64,000 nucleotides of DNA from Cognatishimia sp. MH4019 (GTDB taxonomy: Bacteria > Pseudomonadota > Alphaproteobacteria > Rhodobacterales > Rhodobacteraceae), in NCBI RefSeq assembly GCF_020177595.1, contig NZ_JAHTBL010000006.1:156536-220535 (forward strand), in the 5' to 3' direction. Numbering within the stretch: the stretch's first letter is position 1; every line of letters starts with the position of its first letter. The notes under the pieces are model-generated. The model had not been told where the DNA came from and did no database searches. It worked only from the letters and a program-made list of their open reading frames with translations. The translations under genes were made by a program, and so were the position numbers. Below are positions 40,466 through 49,999 of this stretch, piece by piece.

Positions 40466-42141
40466 CAGTGGGCGTGCTGCTTATCCCAGTCTTCCTGCTT
40501 GGGAAGCTGCTCGAACGTGTGCTCGGGCGGTGGGGATGGCAGGGTCCATTCCAGCGTGTCGGCGTATTCGTTCCAGTAGTTGTTCTCGGTCACGCGGCGG
40601 CCTGCGAGCAGGGTGTAGGCGATGATACCGATGAAGAAGAGGAACGAGGCGAACGACAGAAAAGCGCCAATGGACGAGACATAGTTCCAGTAGGCAAAAG
40701 CCTCCGGATAGTCGATGTAGCGGCGGGGCATGCCCTGACGGCCCAGGAAGTGCTGGGGGAAGAAGGTCAGGTTGGCACCGATGAACATCATCCAGAAGTG
40801 CAGCTTACCGGCCCATTCAGGATACTGACGGCCCGACATCTTGCCGATGTAGAAGTAGATACCGGCGAAGATACAGAACACGGCACCCAGCGACATCACA
40901 TAGTGGAAGTGGGCCACAACGTAGTAGGTGTCGTGATAGGCGCGGTCGACGGCGGCCTGGCTCAGCACGATGCCGGTGACACCACCGACCGTGAACAGGA
41001 ACAGGAAGCCAAAGGCCCAGAGCATAGGCGTTTTGAACTCAACCGAGCCGCCCCACATGGTGGCGATCCAGCTGAAGATCTTGACGCCTGTAGGCACCGC
41101 GATGACCATCGTGGCCAGCATGAAGTAGGACTGCTGGGTCAGCGACATACCGACGGTATACATGTGGTGCGCCCAAACGACGAAGCCCAGAACACCGATG
41201 GCGACCATCGCATAGACCATCGGCAGGTAGCCGAAGATGGGCTTGCGCGAGAAGGTCGCGATGATGTGGCTGATAAGGCCAAAGCCCGGCAGGATGATGA
41301 TGTAGACCTCGGGGTGGCCGAAGAACCACAGGATATGTTGGTAAAGCACCGGATCACCACCGCCAGCCGGATCAAAGAACGAGAACCCGAAGTTGCGGTC
41401 CATTAGCAGCATGGTGATCGCGCCTGCCAGAACCGGCAGCGCCAGAAGGATCAGCCAGCTTGTGACGAAGATCGACCATGCGAACAGCGGCACTTTGTGC
41501 AGCGTCATGCCGGGCGCGCGCATGTTCAGGAAGGTCGTGATCATGTTGATTGCGCCGAGGATTGACGAGGCACCCGAGACGTGGACCGCGAAGATCGCAA
41601 GGTCCATCGACATGCCGCCTTCATTGGTCGAGAGCGGCGGATACAGGACCCAACCGACGCCAGAGCCCATCTGATCGTTGCCGCCTGGCGCCAGAAGCGA
41701 GGCGATACCGAGACCGACACCTGCGATAAACATCCAGAAAGACAGGTTGTTCATGCGCGGGAAGGCCATATCGGGCGCGCCGATTTGCAAGGGCATGAAG
41801 TAGTTACCGAAACCGCCAAACAGCGCCGGGATCACCACGAAGAACATCATCAGGACGCCGTGATACGTGATCAAAACGTTCCAGAGATGGCCGTTAGGTG
41901 TGCAAACCTCGCCTGCGGCAGCAGCGGTGAAGCGTGCGCCTTCGAGGCACATGTATTGAACGCCGGGTTCCATCAGCTCCATGCGCATGTAGACCGTGAA
42001 GGCTACCGCGATGAACCCGACGATGCCGGATGCGAAAAGGTAAAGGATACCGATATCTTTATGGTTCGTAGACATGAACCAGCGGGTGAAAAACCCGCGA
42101 TTGTCTTCGTGCTCGTGGCCGTGAATGGCTGCGTCTGCCAT
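40465..42141 (-). CDS. ctaD: Cytochrome c oxidase subunit I (aa3-type)
   Basis: 558 residues with 12 membrane helices. Haem-copper ligands appear in [12 protein letters not shown] (haem a His), [17 protein letters not shown] (CuB His and cross-linked Tyr), [10 protein letters not shown] (CuB His pair) and [10 protein letters not shown] (haem His pair). D-channel entrance NHLWN-type and K-channel residues lie in place. AGGAGG precedes the ATG at 42141. Other oxidase subunit genes are not adjacent, as usual for ctaD in this group. Confidence 0.98.
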   Translation of the reverse strand: MADAAIHGHEHEDNRGFFTRWFMSTNHKDIGILYLFASGIVGFIAVAFTVYMRMELMEPGVQYMCLEGARFTAAAAGEVCTPNGHLWNVLITYHGVLMMFFVVIPALFGGFGNYFMPLQIGAPDMAFPRMNNLSFWMFIAGVGLGIASLLAPGGNDQMGSGVGWVLYPPLSTNEGGMSMDLAIFAVHVSGASSILGAINMITTFLNMRAPGMTLHKVPLFAWSIFVTSWLILLALPVLAGAITMLLMDRNFGFSFFDPAGGGDPVLYQHILWFFGHPEVYIIILPGFGLISHIIATFSRKPIFGYLPMVYAMVAIGVLGFVVWAHHMYTVGMSLTQQSYFMLATMVIAVPTGVKIFSWIATMWGGSVEFKTPMLWAFGFLFLFTVGGVTGIVLSQAAVDRAYHDTYYVVAHFHYVMSLGAVFCIFAGIYFYIGKMSGRQYPEWAGKLHFWMMFIGANLTFFPQHFLGRQGMPRRYIDYPEAFAYWNYVSSIGAFLSFASFLFFIGIIAYTLLAGRRVTENNYWNEYADTLEWTLPSPPPEHTFEQLPKQEDWDKQHAH

Positions 42142-42355
42142 AGGGGGTGCCTCCTGTTGGCTAGGCTCGGAGTATTCTTAGAATTCCAACGACGTAATCT
42201 GAATCACGCATATGTTCCGCCTGATGTTCTAGAGCGACTGCGAGCCCAGAGCAACGGGGGCGCGCGCTTTTGTCCGTGTTATTTTGGCGCAGTTGATACA
42301 GATCATTTTCGCGCAATGTTGCAGTCGATTTGCCGTGCAAAGGGCTGTTTTCACG

Positions 42356-43156
42356 TCAGATTTCCAGCACAAGCGGGCAGTGGTCTGACACTTCTGGGTT
42401 ATACACCACGTCAAAGCTGCGCACCGCCTCGGGGCGGTTGACCAGCATGTAGTCGGCAAAGCGTCCCGGCTTTTGATACTGCGTGTTTCGTGTGCCCGGG
42501 AAATCGCGTGTCGTGACGAGTTCGGTGAAGCCCGCGTCACCCAGCAGGCTGAGGGTCTGGCTGTCAGGCTCTACGTTGAAATCGCCGCAGATGATCCGCA
42601 GATCGTCTGTCTCGGACACCTGATCGGAGAGGGCGAGGAGGCGCTCGGCCTGCGAAGCGCGCTCTGCGGTATCCATCTTGCCGCGCAGATCGCGCAAGCC
42701 GTGCATCTGCGTGATGCTGACAGCGCGCTGTTGTTTCAGGTCGAAAACGCGGATCGCATGGGCGCTGCGAGAGCGTGGATGATCGCCATACCCATCTGCG
42801 GAAAACGCTTTATGGACAAAGCCTTGAACCTGTCCGATGACAGGGATTGCCCGGTGCACGAATGTCGCCAGACCCCATTGTGACGGGATAGGCACATCGT
42901 CTTTCCACAACACGCCCTGAGCGGCTGGGCAGAAGGTTGACACGTGATCTGGCAAGGCGGCGCAGACATCGCGAAAGAAGTTTGCGCGCTGCGGTAAGAC
43001 GTGGTCGCTGTCGCGGTAGGTCAGCCAGTCTTCCTGCGTCTCCGGACTGTGCACGACCTCTTGCAGGCAAAGCACGTCAGGCGATTGTGCGGCCACGTAA
43101 GCGACGAGCGGTTCATGCATTTTGCCGCCCCAGCCGTTCAGGCACATGATCTGCAT
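42356..43156 (-). CDS. Endonuclease/exonuclease/phosphatase family protein
   Basis: 266 residues from the ATG at 43156 (AAAAGGAGCGGTC upstream), not the longer frame to 43285. EEP motifs: MCLNGWGGKMHEPL (Asn), VLCLQEVVHSPE (Glu), QMHGLRDLRGKMD (His), IICGDFNVEPDS (Asp, Asn) and VSDHCPLVLEI (His). No signal peptide. Divergent from the serine hydrolase at 43276 with a 119-base shared region. Confidence 0.88.
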   Translation of the reverse strand: MQIMCLNGWGGKMHEPLVAYVAAQSPDVLCLQEVVHSPETQEDWLTYRDSDHVLPQRANFFRDVCAALPDHVSTFCPAAQGVLWKDDVPIPSQWGLATFVHRAIPVIGQVQGFVHKAFSADGYGDHPRSRSAHAIRVFDLKQQRAVSITQMHGLRDLRGKMDTAERASQAERLLALSDQVSETDDLRIICGDFNVEPDSQTLSLLGDAGFTELVTTRDFPGTRNTQYQKPGRFADYMLVNRPEAVRSFDVVYNPEVSDHCPLVLEI

Positions 43157-43275
43157 GACCGCTCCTTTTGGTCCCGTTTGGATGTCGATAGCGGAGCAGG
43201 TGCGATTTTGGAATGGGTAGGGTTGATTGCCCCCGCCCGCGTTCCGATCTGTGGGAGGCGACAAGGAGAGACAGT

Positions 43276-44367
43276 ATGCGAGCATTCAAGGGGCTGGCGC
43301 TGGTCGCCGCGATGGCGGGACCGGGTTTGGCGCAAGACAGCACCGAAACCCTGGAGGCGCAGCTTGCATCGGTGGCCAAGTCTGCCGCCCCCTTTGCGGT
43401 TGGCATGGGCTATCAATTTGTGGGTGACGAACCGCAGTGGCGCGTTGCAGGAACGCAGCACCGCTGGTCTGACGTGCCCGTGGCGGAGGATGCATTATGG
43501 CATGTAGGCTCGATCACCAAATCCTTTACGGCTACGCTGATCATGCAATTGCAGGCAGAAGGGCGTCTGGATGTGACAGCGCCGATCGCCACATATTTGC
43601 AGACCTATGTCGGGCAGTTTCATCCCAGCTGGGGCGAGATCACACTTGATGAGTTGATGCGACATGTTGCGGGTATGCCCGTGACCGACGGCTTTACCTG
43701 GCAATCTGATGCACCACGTCAGCAGCGGATCGAGGCGCTGCGGACGGTGTGGGAACTGCCGATCGAGGTGCGCGGGACGCAACAGTATTCTAACCTTGGT
43801 TATGTGCTGGCGGGCGTGATCGCCGAAGAGGTTACCGACACCGCTTGGCGCGATCTGGTGCGCACCCGGATCGCAGAGCCGTTGGGCATGACATCAGTCG
43901 GGTTTGGTGCGCCTGTTACGGATGGCAGCCCGTGGGGGCATCACAAGCGCATGGGGCTGCGCTTTCCGGTCGATCCAGAGACAGACGGTGCGGACAACCC
44001 GGAGTGGATGGGGCCTGCGGGGCGGCTCCACATGAGCATCGCGGATTTGCTGAGATGGGGCAGTGCGCATCAAGCGGCATGTTCAGGGGTAGGCGAAACG
44101 CTGCTGCCGCAAGCGGCGTGTTTGCAGATGCGCGCGTCAGTCGAGGACACGCATGGTTATGGCTGGGTGACGCAATTTGCCGAAGCTTACGACCAGCCAG
44201 TCGTTTGGCATAATGGGTCAAACACGATGTGGTATGCGATGTTGATCATGTTCCCGGAAAGCAATCTGTCGGTCGCCATGGCAATGAACGCGAGCAAGGA
44301 CAGCCTTGTAGATGCAGCGTCGGCGGAGCTCGCAGCGGCGGTGTTGGGGATTGAGCTTCTGGACTAA
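43276..44367 (+). CDS. Class C beta-lactamase-related serine hydrolase, exported
   Basis: 363 residues from the ATG at 43276 (AAGGAG). Signal peptide MRAFKGLALVAAMAGPGLAQ. Active-site SxxK in HVGSITKSFTATL (Ser about residue 78), YSN in QQYSNLGYVLAGV, and HNG in VVWHNGSNTMWY in place of KTG. This indicates an esterase or D-amino-peptidase-type enzyme rather than a true beta-lactamase. Convergent with the next gene, with 4 bases of overlap. Confidence 0.88.
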   Translation: MRAFKGLALVAAMAGPGLAQDSTETLEAQLASVAKSAAPFAVGMGYQFVGDEPQWRVAGTQHRWSDVPVAEDALWHVGSITKSFTATLIMQLQAEGRLDVTAPIATYLQTYVGQFHPSWGEITLDELMRHVAGMPVTDGFTWQSDAPRQQRIEALRTVWELPIEVRGTQQYSNLGYVLAGVIAEEVTDTAWRDLVRTRIAEPLGMTSVGFGAPVTDGSPWGHHKRMGLRFPVDPETDGADNPEWMGPAGRLHMSIADLLRWGSAHQAACSGVGETLLPQAACLQMRASVEDTHGYGWVTQFAEAYDQPVVWHNGSNTMWYAMLIMFPESNLSVAMAMNASKDSLVDAASAELAAAVLGIELLD

Positions 44368-45542
44368 ACGGTCAGTCTTCTTTCGATCACGCGGATTGCC
44401 GAATAAAGATCGTCACGATCCGCATAGACCCCTTCGATGAAGCGCGCGCCGCCTGCGGCGTCATAAGCCGAGCGTCCGTGAAGGACGCGACGGTTATCAA
44501 AGGCGAAAAGATCGCCGGGTTTGTAGCGCACTCGCATGAGGTAGGCGTCGGACTGGGCGCGCTCGGCGAAGCGACGATAGGCCGTGTAGGCGCGGTCCTG
44601 AGTGGCCAGATCAGCCACAAGTGGTGCGCGAAGCCATGTTTCATAGCGTAGTGCCGCGATCTGGCCCTTCTCGTCGAGATCAACCATGGGACCGGACGCT
44701 TTGTAAGACGTGGTCTTTGCGCGGTTATTGTAGGTCCACGGAATGGTGGTCATCGCCTCCCATGTGTCCGGCTCTTCGGCGCGGATATCTTCGGCGATGC
44801 GGTAACCATCGCAGTAAAGCCCGTCGCCGCCCGAAGTGTCATTGGCGCGACAATACAGAAATTGCAGGCCGGGCGGGCATTCGCGCGTGCACAGATCCAT
44901 ATGCTGGGGCAGGGCGACGGGCGTGTAGGCGTTCGAGGTCGGGTCATCCTGAATGGCAAGTGTGTAGGTGCGCCCGAAATTCGTCTCGCGAATGGTGCCG
45001 ATGCGTTCGGCGATCTCGACCAGAAGGCCGTCTTGCTGGGGCAGCCCTTCGAGGCGGGCAACGCCGTGGTCGCGCAGGCTCGTCAGGAACTTGTGAAAGA
45101 CGCGGTCGTCTTGCAGCGCGTCTCTGCCGGAGACGGTGGCAGGCTCGGGCAGATCGGCGGCGCGCCAGAGGATAGGTTTTGGTGTTGCGGGGGCTGTGCC
45201 GGTCCAGCCATGGGCGTAAAGCCAACCGGGGTGGAACGCACCACGCGGGGTGCCGTCGGACCACGAGATTTCAAGCGCGCCAGAGGGGGCGATCTCAGCC
45301 TTCGTGGCTTTCAGCCCTTCGGGAAAATCCAACGGGCTTTTCAGCGTCTCGCGTGACAGCGGGTGGAGCGTGTCGGCATCGGTCGCGTTCTCGGCCAGCA
45401 GCAGGCGGTGATACGTGGCGATGCGCCCGTCTGACCATGTTAGTTCGATATGACCGCCCGGCAGAATTGTGGCGGCCTTGATCTGGGCTGTCACCGGCCA
45501 CGTGTCGAAATCCGGGGTGAGCGGGAGGGACAGGTCTTTCAT
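44364..45542 (-). CDS. TauD/TfdA dioxygenase with DUF971 N-terminus (gamma-butyrobetaine hydroxylase-like)
   Basis: 392 residues from the ATG at 45542 (GGAGA upstream). N-terminal DUF971 zinc-binding-like domain (HIELTWSDGRIATYHRLLL) and a C-terminal Fe(II)/2-oxoglutarate dioxygenase with HxD in PQHMDLCTRECPPGLQFLYC, distal His in DNRRVLHGRSAY and Arg in ARFIEGVYADRD. It fits the gamma-butyrobetaine and trimethyllysine hydroxylases of carnitine metabolism. No carnitine genes are adjacent. Confidence 0.88.
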   Translation of the reverse strand: MKDLSLPLTPDFDTWPVTAQIKAATILPGGHIELTWSDGRIATYHRLLLAENATDADTLHPLSRETLKSPLDFPEGLKATKAEIAPSGALEISWSDGTPRGAFHPGWLYAHGWTGTAPATPKPILWRAADLPEPATVSGRDALQDDRVFHKFLTSLRDHGVARLEGLPQQDGLLVEIAERIGTIRETNFGRTYTLAIQDDPTSNAYTPVALPQHMDLCTRECPPGLQFLYCRANDTSGGDGLYCDGYRIAEDIRAEEPDTWEAMTTIPWTYNNRAKTTSYKASGPMVDLDEKGQIAALRYETWLRAPLVADLATQDRAYTAYRRFAERAQSDAYLMRVRYKPGDLFAFDNRRVLHGRSAYDAAGGARFIEGVYADRDDLYSAIRVIERRLTV

Positions 45543-45670
45543 CGCGGGTCTCCAGTTGTCACGCATCAGGACGATCGGGCGGACGGACGAGATTCGTCTG
45601 TTCCGGAAACGACATCGGGTTGAAGACGATCAGTTCACGGTGCTGCACCAGTAAGCCCCATAGATATGCC

Positions 45671-45953
45671 CTAGGCCGCCGTCAGGTTTTCAGCGATATA
45701 CGCCGTGCTTTGCACACGCATGAGGTCGCGCAGCTGTGTGATGACGTTGTTCGTGCACTCAATAGCCCCTAGTTTTCTAGATACCTTCTTGGTTGATATT
45801 GCGCTGTCTGTTTTCGAAGTCGACATAACGACCCGCATGGACGCGCTGAAAAGGACGAAACTGTTCGGCCATGGCGACAGCGCCGCTGAAATGCACGCGA
45901 TCCTCGACAAGTAGTAACACATCACCTGCTGTATGAGTGATGGACGCGGGCAT
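45671..45953 (-). pseudogene. Possible decayed metallo-beta-lactamase-fold gene fragment
   Basis: A 58-codon frame from ATG 45953 to a stop at 45777 reads SITHTAGDVLLLVEDRVHFSGAVAM..., resembling the HTxGD..V..VHFSGD stretch of MBL-fold hydrolases; the sequence then continues in another frame (IECTNNVITQLRDLMRVQSTAYIAENLTAA) to a stop at 45673. This suggests a gene remnant with at least one frameshift. The rest of 45567-45989 shows no gene. Assignment is by eye only. Confidence 0.3.
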
Positions 45954-45989
45954 CTCTCAGACGGCTCGCGTTTTTTCTTTGTCTTGGAC

Positions 45990-46460
45990 TTAGCGGTATT
46001 GAGCCGCGGCGATGAATTCGCCAAAGGTCTCGCACCAGATCAACACGGTCGTGTAGTCTTCAAGGGTGGTGTCGGCGGGCAGGTCGAGAATGAAGCCGCC
46101 GAATGTGTCGATATTTCCGACCATGCGAGAGCGGTCCCGCAGGGGGGTGAACGCATCCTCATGGTCCACGAACTCAGGCACCAGATAGAGCCGGTAATCC
46201 GGGCCGGGCGCGAGGCGACCTTCATGCACGATTTGGGTGGCCGTCAGGCTGATGCGGCCTTCGCCCCAATGCAGCGCGTCATTGCCGGGCAAGTCTTTTT
46301 GAATTTCCGCTGAATATGTCGCCGATTGTGCCATCTCGCTGAGCAACGCCTCATCGGGGGAGGGCGGTGCTGTCAAGATTGGAAGCAGGTAGATGCCCAA
46401 GGCGAAACCTACCGCGAGGGTGGCAAGATGTGTGCCTGCGAGGAGGATCAGACGTTTCAT
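45990..46460 (-). CDS. DM13-domain protein, membrane-anchored
   Basis: 156 residues from the ATG at 46460. N-terminal anchor RLILLAGTHLATLAVGFALGIYLLPIL. The DM13 domain shows DLPGNDALHWGEGRISLTATQIVHEGRLAPGPDYRLYLVPEFV, FGGFILDLPADTTLEDYTTVLIWCETFGEFIAAAQ as pattern, including the conserved IWC cysteine. DM13 domains are thought to take part in periplasmic redox or adhesion processes. Stand-alone gene. Confidence 0.85.
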   Translation of the reverse strand: MKRLILLAGTHLATLAVGFALGIYLLPILTAPPSPDEALLSEMAQSATYSAEIQKDLPGNDALHWGEGRISLTATQIVHEGRLAPGPDYRLYLVPEFVDHEDAFTPLRDRSRMVGNIDTFGGFILDLPADTTLEDYTTVLIWCETFGEFIAAAQYR

Positions 46461-46526
46461 CGCAGTAGGGTAGCGCGCAGTTGGCATTGCTCCAAGGCAT
46501 TCCTGAGCGTTGTGCGGGATTGGAGG

Positions 46527-46545
46527 CCCCGGATCATGTCCGGGG
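46527..46545. repeat. Short GC-rich hairpin, REP-like
   Basis: CCCCGGA and TCCGGGG flank TCATG, a 7-bp stem with 5-base loop, in the 117 bases between the methyltransferase stop and the DM13 start. The CCCCGGATCATGTCCGGGG form is of a kind repeated in intergenic DNA of Rhodobacterales. Lying downstream of the minus-strand methyltransferase it may act as a transcript stabiliser; it has no T-run. Confidence 0.5.
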
Positions 46546-46577
46546 CGGGCGCCAGGATCGCCTTCGTTGGGTGGCGT

Positions 46578-47108
46578 TTAGTCTTTCGCCTCGGACCAAG
46601 TGAGGAAGCTGACCGCAGTTGGGTCTGGCGACCGCGTGCGGCGGACCACGCGGAAATGCTTCAGCAGGCGCTTGCGCCACCAGGGCGGCGGCTGAACTGT
46701 GCAATGGGCATTCTCGCCGTTGGGGAGGATTTCCTTGGCTTCACGCACGGAGATATTGAAAAACGCGTGTTTTGATAGGCTGCGGATGCGCGCGAAGATG
46801 TCGTCGATGTCTTCTTCGGGGATATGCTCCATCACGTCGGTGCAGATCACCAGATCGACCTTGTCTACGGGCATTTCCGAAAACGCCGGGATCGCGGGGT
46901 CGTAGCGGTAGACTTTCGCGTCATTGATCGCGCCCATCCAATCGACAAGGCGGGATTGCCCGCAGCCAAAATCCAAGACCGAACGGATTTTCGGAATGTC
47001 GTCCAACGGGCGCTGGATATAGCCGATCATCACCTCGGACGAGCGGCCATAGGTCTTGGTCTCGTGGATGTGGCGATATTGGGCGATCAGCTCGTCTCGG
47101 CGCGACAT
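46578..47108 (-). CDS. SAM-dependent class I methyltransferase
   Basis: 176 residues. Motif I VLDFGCGQSRLVDWMG (residues about 44-59), acidic motif YRYDPAIPAFSEMP, motif IV VDLVICTDVMEHIPEEDIDDIFARI. The C-terminal end has HCTVQPPPWWRKRLLKHFRVV. Substrate unknown. It follows lipB by 10 bases on the same strand and may be in one transcript with it. Confidence 0.85.
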   Translation of the reverse strand: MSRRDELIAQYRHIHETKTYGRSSEVMIGYIQRPLDDIPKIRSVLDFGCGQSRLVDWMGAINDAKVYRYDPAIPAFSEMPVDKVDLVICTDVMEHIPEEDIDDIFARIRSLSKHAFFNISVREAKEILPNGENAHCTVQPPPWWRKRLLKHFRVVRRTRSPDPTAVSFLTWSEAKD

Positions 47109-47118
47109 GGGATCCTCG

Positions 47119-47781
47119 TTACTGGGTCAATTGAAGCTCTGTGACGGTCGGGAATGTCTTTTTTAAGGCGACGTCGACGTCTTCGAGCGTCACAGGCAGC
47201 CCGAGATCGACAAGCGAAGTCACTCCATGCTCGGCGATGCCACAGGGGACGATGCCGGTGAAATGATCGAGGTCTGGTTCCACATTGATCGACAGGCCAT
47301 GAAAGCTGACCCATTTGCGCAAGCGCACGCCAATGGCGGCGATCTTGTCTTCGGCGCTGTCGCCTGTCGTGGCCGGCGGCTTGTCGTCCCGCGCGACCCA
47401 GACGCCGACGCGCCCCTCGCGGATTTCGCCTTTGACATTAAAATGATCGAGTGTGGCGATCACCCAATGCTCAAGGCCTTTCACAAAACGGCGCACGTCA
47501 TGGCCGCGCTTGCCGACATTGAGCATCACATAAGCCACGCGCTGGCCCGGCCCGTGATAGGTGTATTGCCCGCCACGTTTGGTATCGTAGACCGGGAAGC
47601 GATCCGGATCTGTGAGGTCTTCGCGCTTGGCCGAGGTGCCGGCGGTATAAAGCGGGGGGTGCTCGAGCAGCCAGATCGCCTCGTCCGCTTCGCCATTGGC
47701 TATCGCGGTTGCGCGCGCCTCCATCTCGCGCACAGCGAGGTCGTAATCGACAGGGTCTGGAGAGACGATCCATTCGACCAT
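47119..47781 (-). CDS. lipB: Octanoyl-[acyl-carrier-protein]:protein transferase
   Basis: 220 residues; AAAGGAG before the ATG. Motifs [36 protein letters not shown] (residues 69-88), [19 protein letters not shown] (Lys) and [14 protein letters not shown] (catalytic Cys about residue 180). Moves octanoyl groups from ACP to lipoyl domains, first step of lipoate assembly on 2-oxoacid dehydrogenases. lipA is not in the window. Confidence 0.96.
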   Translation of the reverse strand: MVEWIVSPDPVDYDLAVREMEARATAIANGEADEAIWLLEHPPLYTAGTSAKREDLTDPDRFPVYDTKRGGQYTYHGPGQRVAYVMLNVGKRGHDVRRFVKGLEHWVIATLDHFNVKGEIREGRVGVWVARDDKPPATTGDSAEDKIAAIGVRLRKWVSFHGLSINVEPDLDHFTGIVPCGIAEHGVTSLVDLGLPVTLEDVDVALKKTFPTVTELQLTQ

Positions 47782-47899
47782 TCAGGGCTCCTTTGCGGTG
47801 CCATTTAGCGGCGCAGCGGCAAGAGGCGCAAGACACGCATTTTTCCCTTCACAAGGTGGATTGGTCGGTCTATACGCCCCGCTACCAAGCCTAGACAGT

Positions 47900-47986
47900 G
47901 CGGTCGTGGCGGAATTGGTAGACGCGCAGCGTTGAGGTCGCTGTGGGGTAACACCCGTGGAAGTTCGAGTCTTCTCGACCGCACCA
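47900..47986 (+). tRNA. tRNA-Leu (anticodon GAG)
   Basis: Acceptor arms GCGGTCG (47900-47906) and CGACCGC (47976-47982) pair fully, discriminator A, and CCA is encoded (47984-47986). The anticodon loop TTGAGGT sits in the stem GCAGCG/CGCTGT, giving anticodon GAG, and the D arm has GGAATTGGTAGAC. A long variable arm is present, as in all tRNA-Leu. The T loop is GTTCGAGTC. Confidence 0.97.
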
Positions 47987-48087
47987 TTCTCCAAACATTC
48001 TTAGAAAGACGGAACCTATCGGGGTCATCGGTCGCATTCCGACGGACGTGTATTCTGTGGCAGTTTCCCCTATGGAGGGGCCTTGCC

Positions 48088-49797
48088 ATGACCGATGCTG
48101 ATCTGATTGCTGCATTCACCAAGATCGTAAGTCGCAGGCATGTGATGACCTCGGCCAAGGCGACCAGCCGGTTTCGCAAGGGATTTCGCTCGGGCGAAGG
48201 GGATGCGTTGGCAGTCGTGCAGCCGAAGACCTTGTTGGAGCAATGGGAGGTTCTCAAGGCCTGTGTTGCCGCCGACAAGATCGTGATCATGCAGGCAGCC
48301 AATACTGGACTGACCGAAGGCTCGACGCCCAATGGTGATTATGATCGCGATGTGGTGCTGATCAACACCCGTCGTATGGATCAGTTGCAGCTGATCGAGG
48401 ACGGCAAACAGGTGATCAGTTTTCCGGGCGCGACCCTGTTCAAGTTGGAAAAATTGTTGGCCCCTTTGGGACGTCAGCCACATTCAGTCATTGGGTCCTC
48501 GTGCATAGGGGCGTCCGTGATTGGCGGCGTGTGCAACAATTCCGGCGGCTCTCTGGTCGAGCGGGGGCCGTCTTACACGGAGATGTCGCTTTTCGCACAG
48601 GTGTCCGAGGCGGGCGAACTGCAGTTGGTCAACCATCTTGGCATTGCGCTGGGCAACAGCCCGGAAGAAATTTTGACGCGGCTGGAAAAGGGCGATTTTT
48701 CGGCGTCTGACTTCGAGAGCAACAACCGAAAAGCGTCCGACACGGATTACGCACAGCGCGTGCGGGATGTGGACGCGGCGACTCCCGCACGGTTCAACGC
48801 GGATAAGCGGCGGCTGCACGAAGCTTCAGGTTGCGCGGGCAAGCTGGCGGTGTTTGCTGCGCGGTTGGATACGTTTGAAAAGAACGCCGCCGAGCAGGTG
48901 TTCTATATTGGCACGAACAGGGCTGAGGAGTTGACCGAGCTGCGCCGGGTGATGTTGGCGGAGTTTGAGAACCTGCCGGTGAGTGCGGAGTATATGCACC
49001 GCGAGGTGTTTGATATCACCGAGGTCTACGGCAAGGACACGGTTTTGATGATCGACAAACTGGGCACGGACCGGTTGCCGATGTTCTTTGCGATGAAAGG
49101 CGCGGTGGACGCGCGGTTGAATGGCGTTCCGGGGCTGAAAGGCTTTACGGATAGGTTCATGCAGTTTGCCTCAAAACTGTGGCCGAACTTGCTGCCCAAA
49201 CGGATGCGCGCCTACCGCGACCGGTTCGAGCATCACCTGATCCTGAAAATGCGCGATGCGGGCATTGGCGAGGCGAAAGGGTTTCTGGACAGCTTCTGCG
49301 CGACGCGGGACTGCGATTATTTCGAATGTGATGCGCGCGAGGCCAAGATCGCCGGGCTGCACCGATTTGCTGCCGCAGGCGCCGCGATCCGTTATGCCGC
49401 CATCCATGCGGACGAGGTCGAGGATATCCTTGCGCTTGATATCGCGCTGCCGCGCAACACGCGGGATTGGGAAGAGCATCTGCCGCCCGAAATCGCGGAC
49501 CAACTGGTGCACCGAATGTATTATGGCCACTTCATGTGCCACGTTCTGCATCAGGATTATATTGTGAAAAAAGGCTGTGATCCCAAGCCTTTAAAGGCTG
49601 CGATGCTCAAGCTGCTGGACACGCGCGGGGCGGAGTATCCGGCGGAGCATAACGTCGGGCATTTGTATAAGGCCAAACCCGATCTGGCCGCTTTCTATCA
49701 AGAGATCGACCCGACCAATGCGTTCAATCCGGGCATCGGAAAAATGTCGAAATGCAAGCATTACAGCGTGGGAGAGGCTGATGTTGCTGCGGAATAA
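48088..49797 (+). CDS. dld: Quinone-dependent D-lactate dehydrogenase
   Basis: 569 residues from the ATG at 48088 (GGAGG about 9 bases before), equal in size to E. coli Dld (571); the long frame to 47932 crosses the tRNA. FAD-binding PCMH domain with MQAANTGLTEGSTPNG, ISFPGATLFKLEKLLAPLGRQPHSVIGSSCIGASVIGGVCNNSGG; C-terminal Dld substrate/membrane-binding domain with MYYGHFMCHVLHQDYIVKKG and HNVGHLYKAKPDLAAFYQEIDPTNAFNPGIGKMSK as pattern. It oxidises D-lactate and reduces quinone at the inner membrane. Confidence 0.95.
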   Translation: MTDADLIAAFTKIVSRRHVMTSAKATSRFRKGFRSGEGDALAVVQPKTLLEQWEVLKACVAADKIVIMQAANTGLTEGSTPNGDYDRDVVLINTRRMDQLQLIEDGKQVISFPGATLFKLEKLLAPLGRQPHSVIGSSCIGASVIGGVCNNSGGSLVERGPSYTEMSLFAQVSEAGELQLVNHLGIALGNSPEEILTRLEKGDFSASDFESNNRKASDTDYAQRVRDVDAATPARFNADKRRLHEASGCAGKLAVFAARLDTFEKNAAEQVFYIGTNRAEELTELRRVMLAEFENLPVSAEYMHREVFDITEVYGKDTVLMIDKLGTDRLPMFFAMKGAVDARLNGVPGLKGFTDRFMQFASKLWPNLLPKRMRAYRDRFEHHLILKMRDAGIGEAKGFLDSFCATRDCDYFECDAREAKIAGLHRFAAAGAAIRYAAIHADEVEDILALDIALPRNTRDWEEHLPPEIADQLVHRMYYGHFMCHVLHQDYIVKKGCDPKPLKAAMLKLLDTRGAEYPAEHNVGHLYKAKPDLAAFYQEIDPTNAFNPGIGKMSKCKHYSVGEADVAAE

Positions 49798-49999
49798 TCG
49801 GGCAGTCCGCGAAGAACATCTGATCGCCCTGTGCGCGTTTCCTACGCAATTTGCCTGAAAAGCGTCTGTCTGGCGGCCAAACGTCCGCTTTTGTCATCGG
49901 ACTGTCGTAAATCAGGGAATCATATTGTCAGATTGCTTCAGCCTTGATTAACTCTTTCCTGGCGGCGGCGTCAGATCGCCCGAAACATCAGGGAGCCAC

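Noticed and set aside
41581..42441. 286-codon + strand frame opposite ctaD.
   Set aside because: Complement of the conserved cytochrome oxidase gene, His/Asp-rich shadow composition.
43276..44367. Antibiotic-resistance beta-lactamase.
   Set aside because: SxxK and YSN are present but the KTG triad is replaced by HNG, which points to an esterase/peptidase of the wider family.
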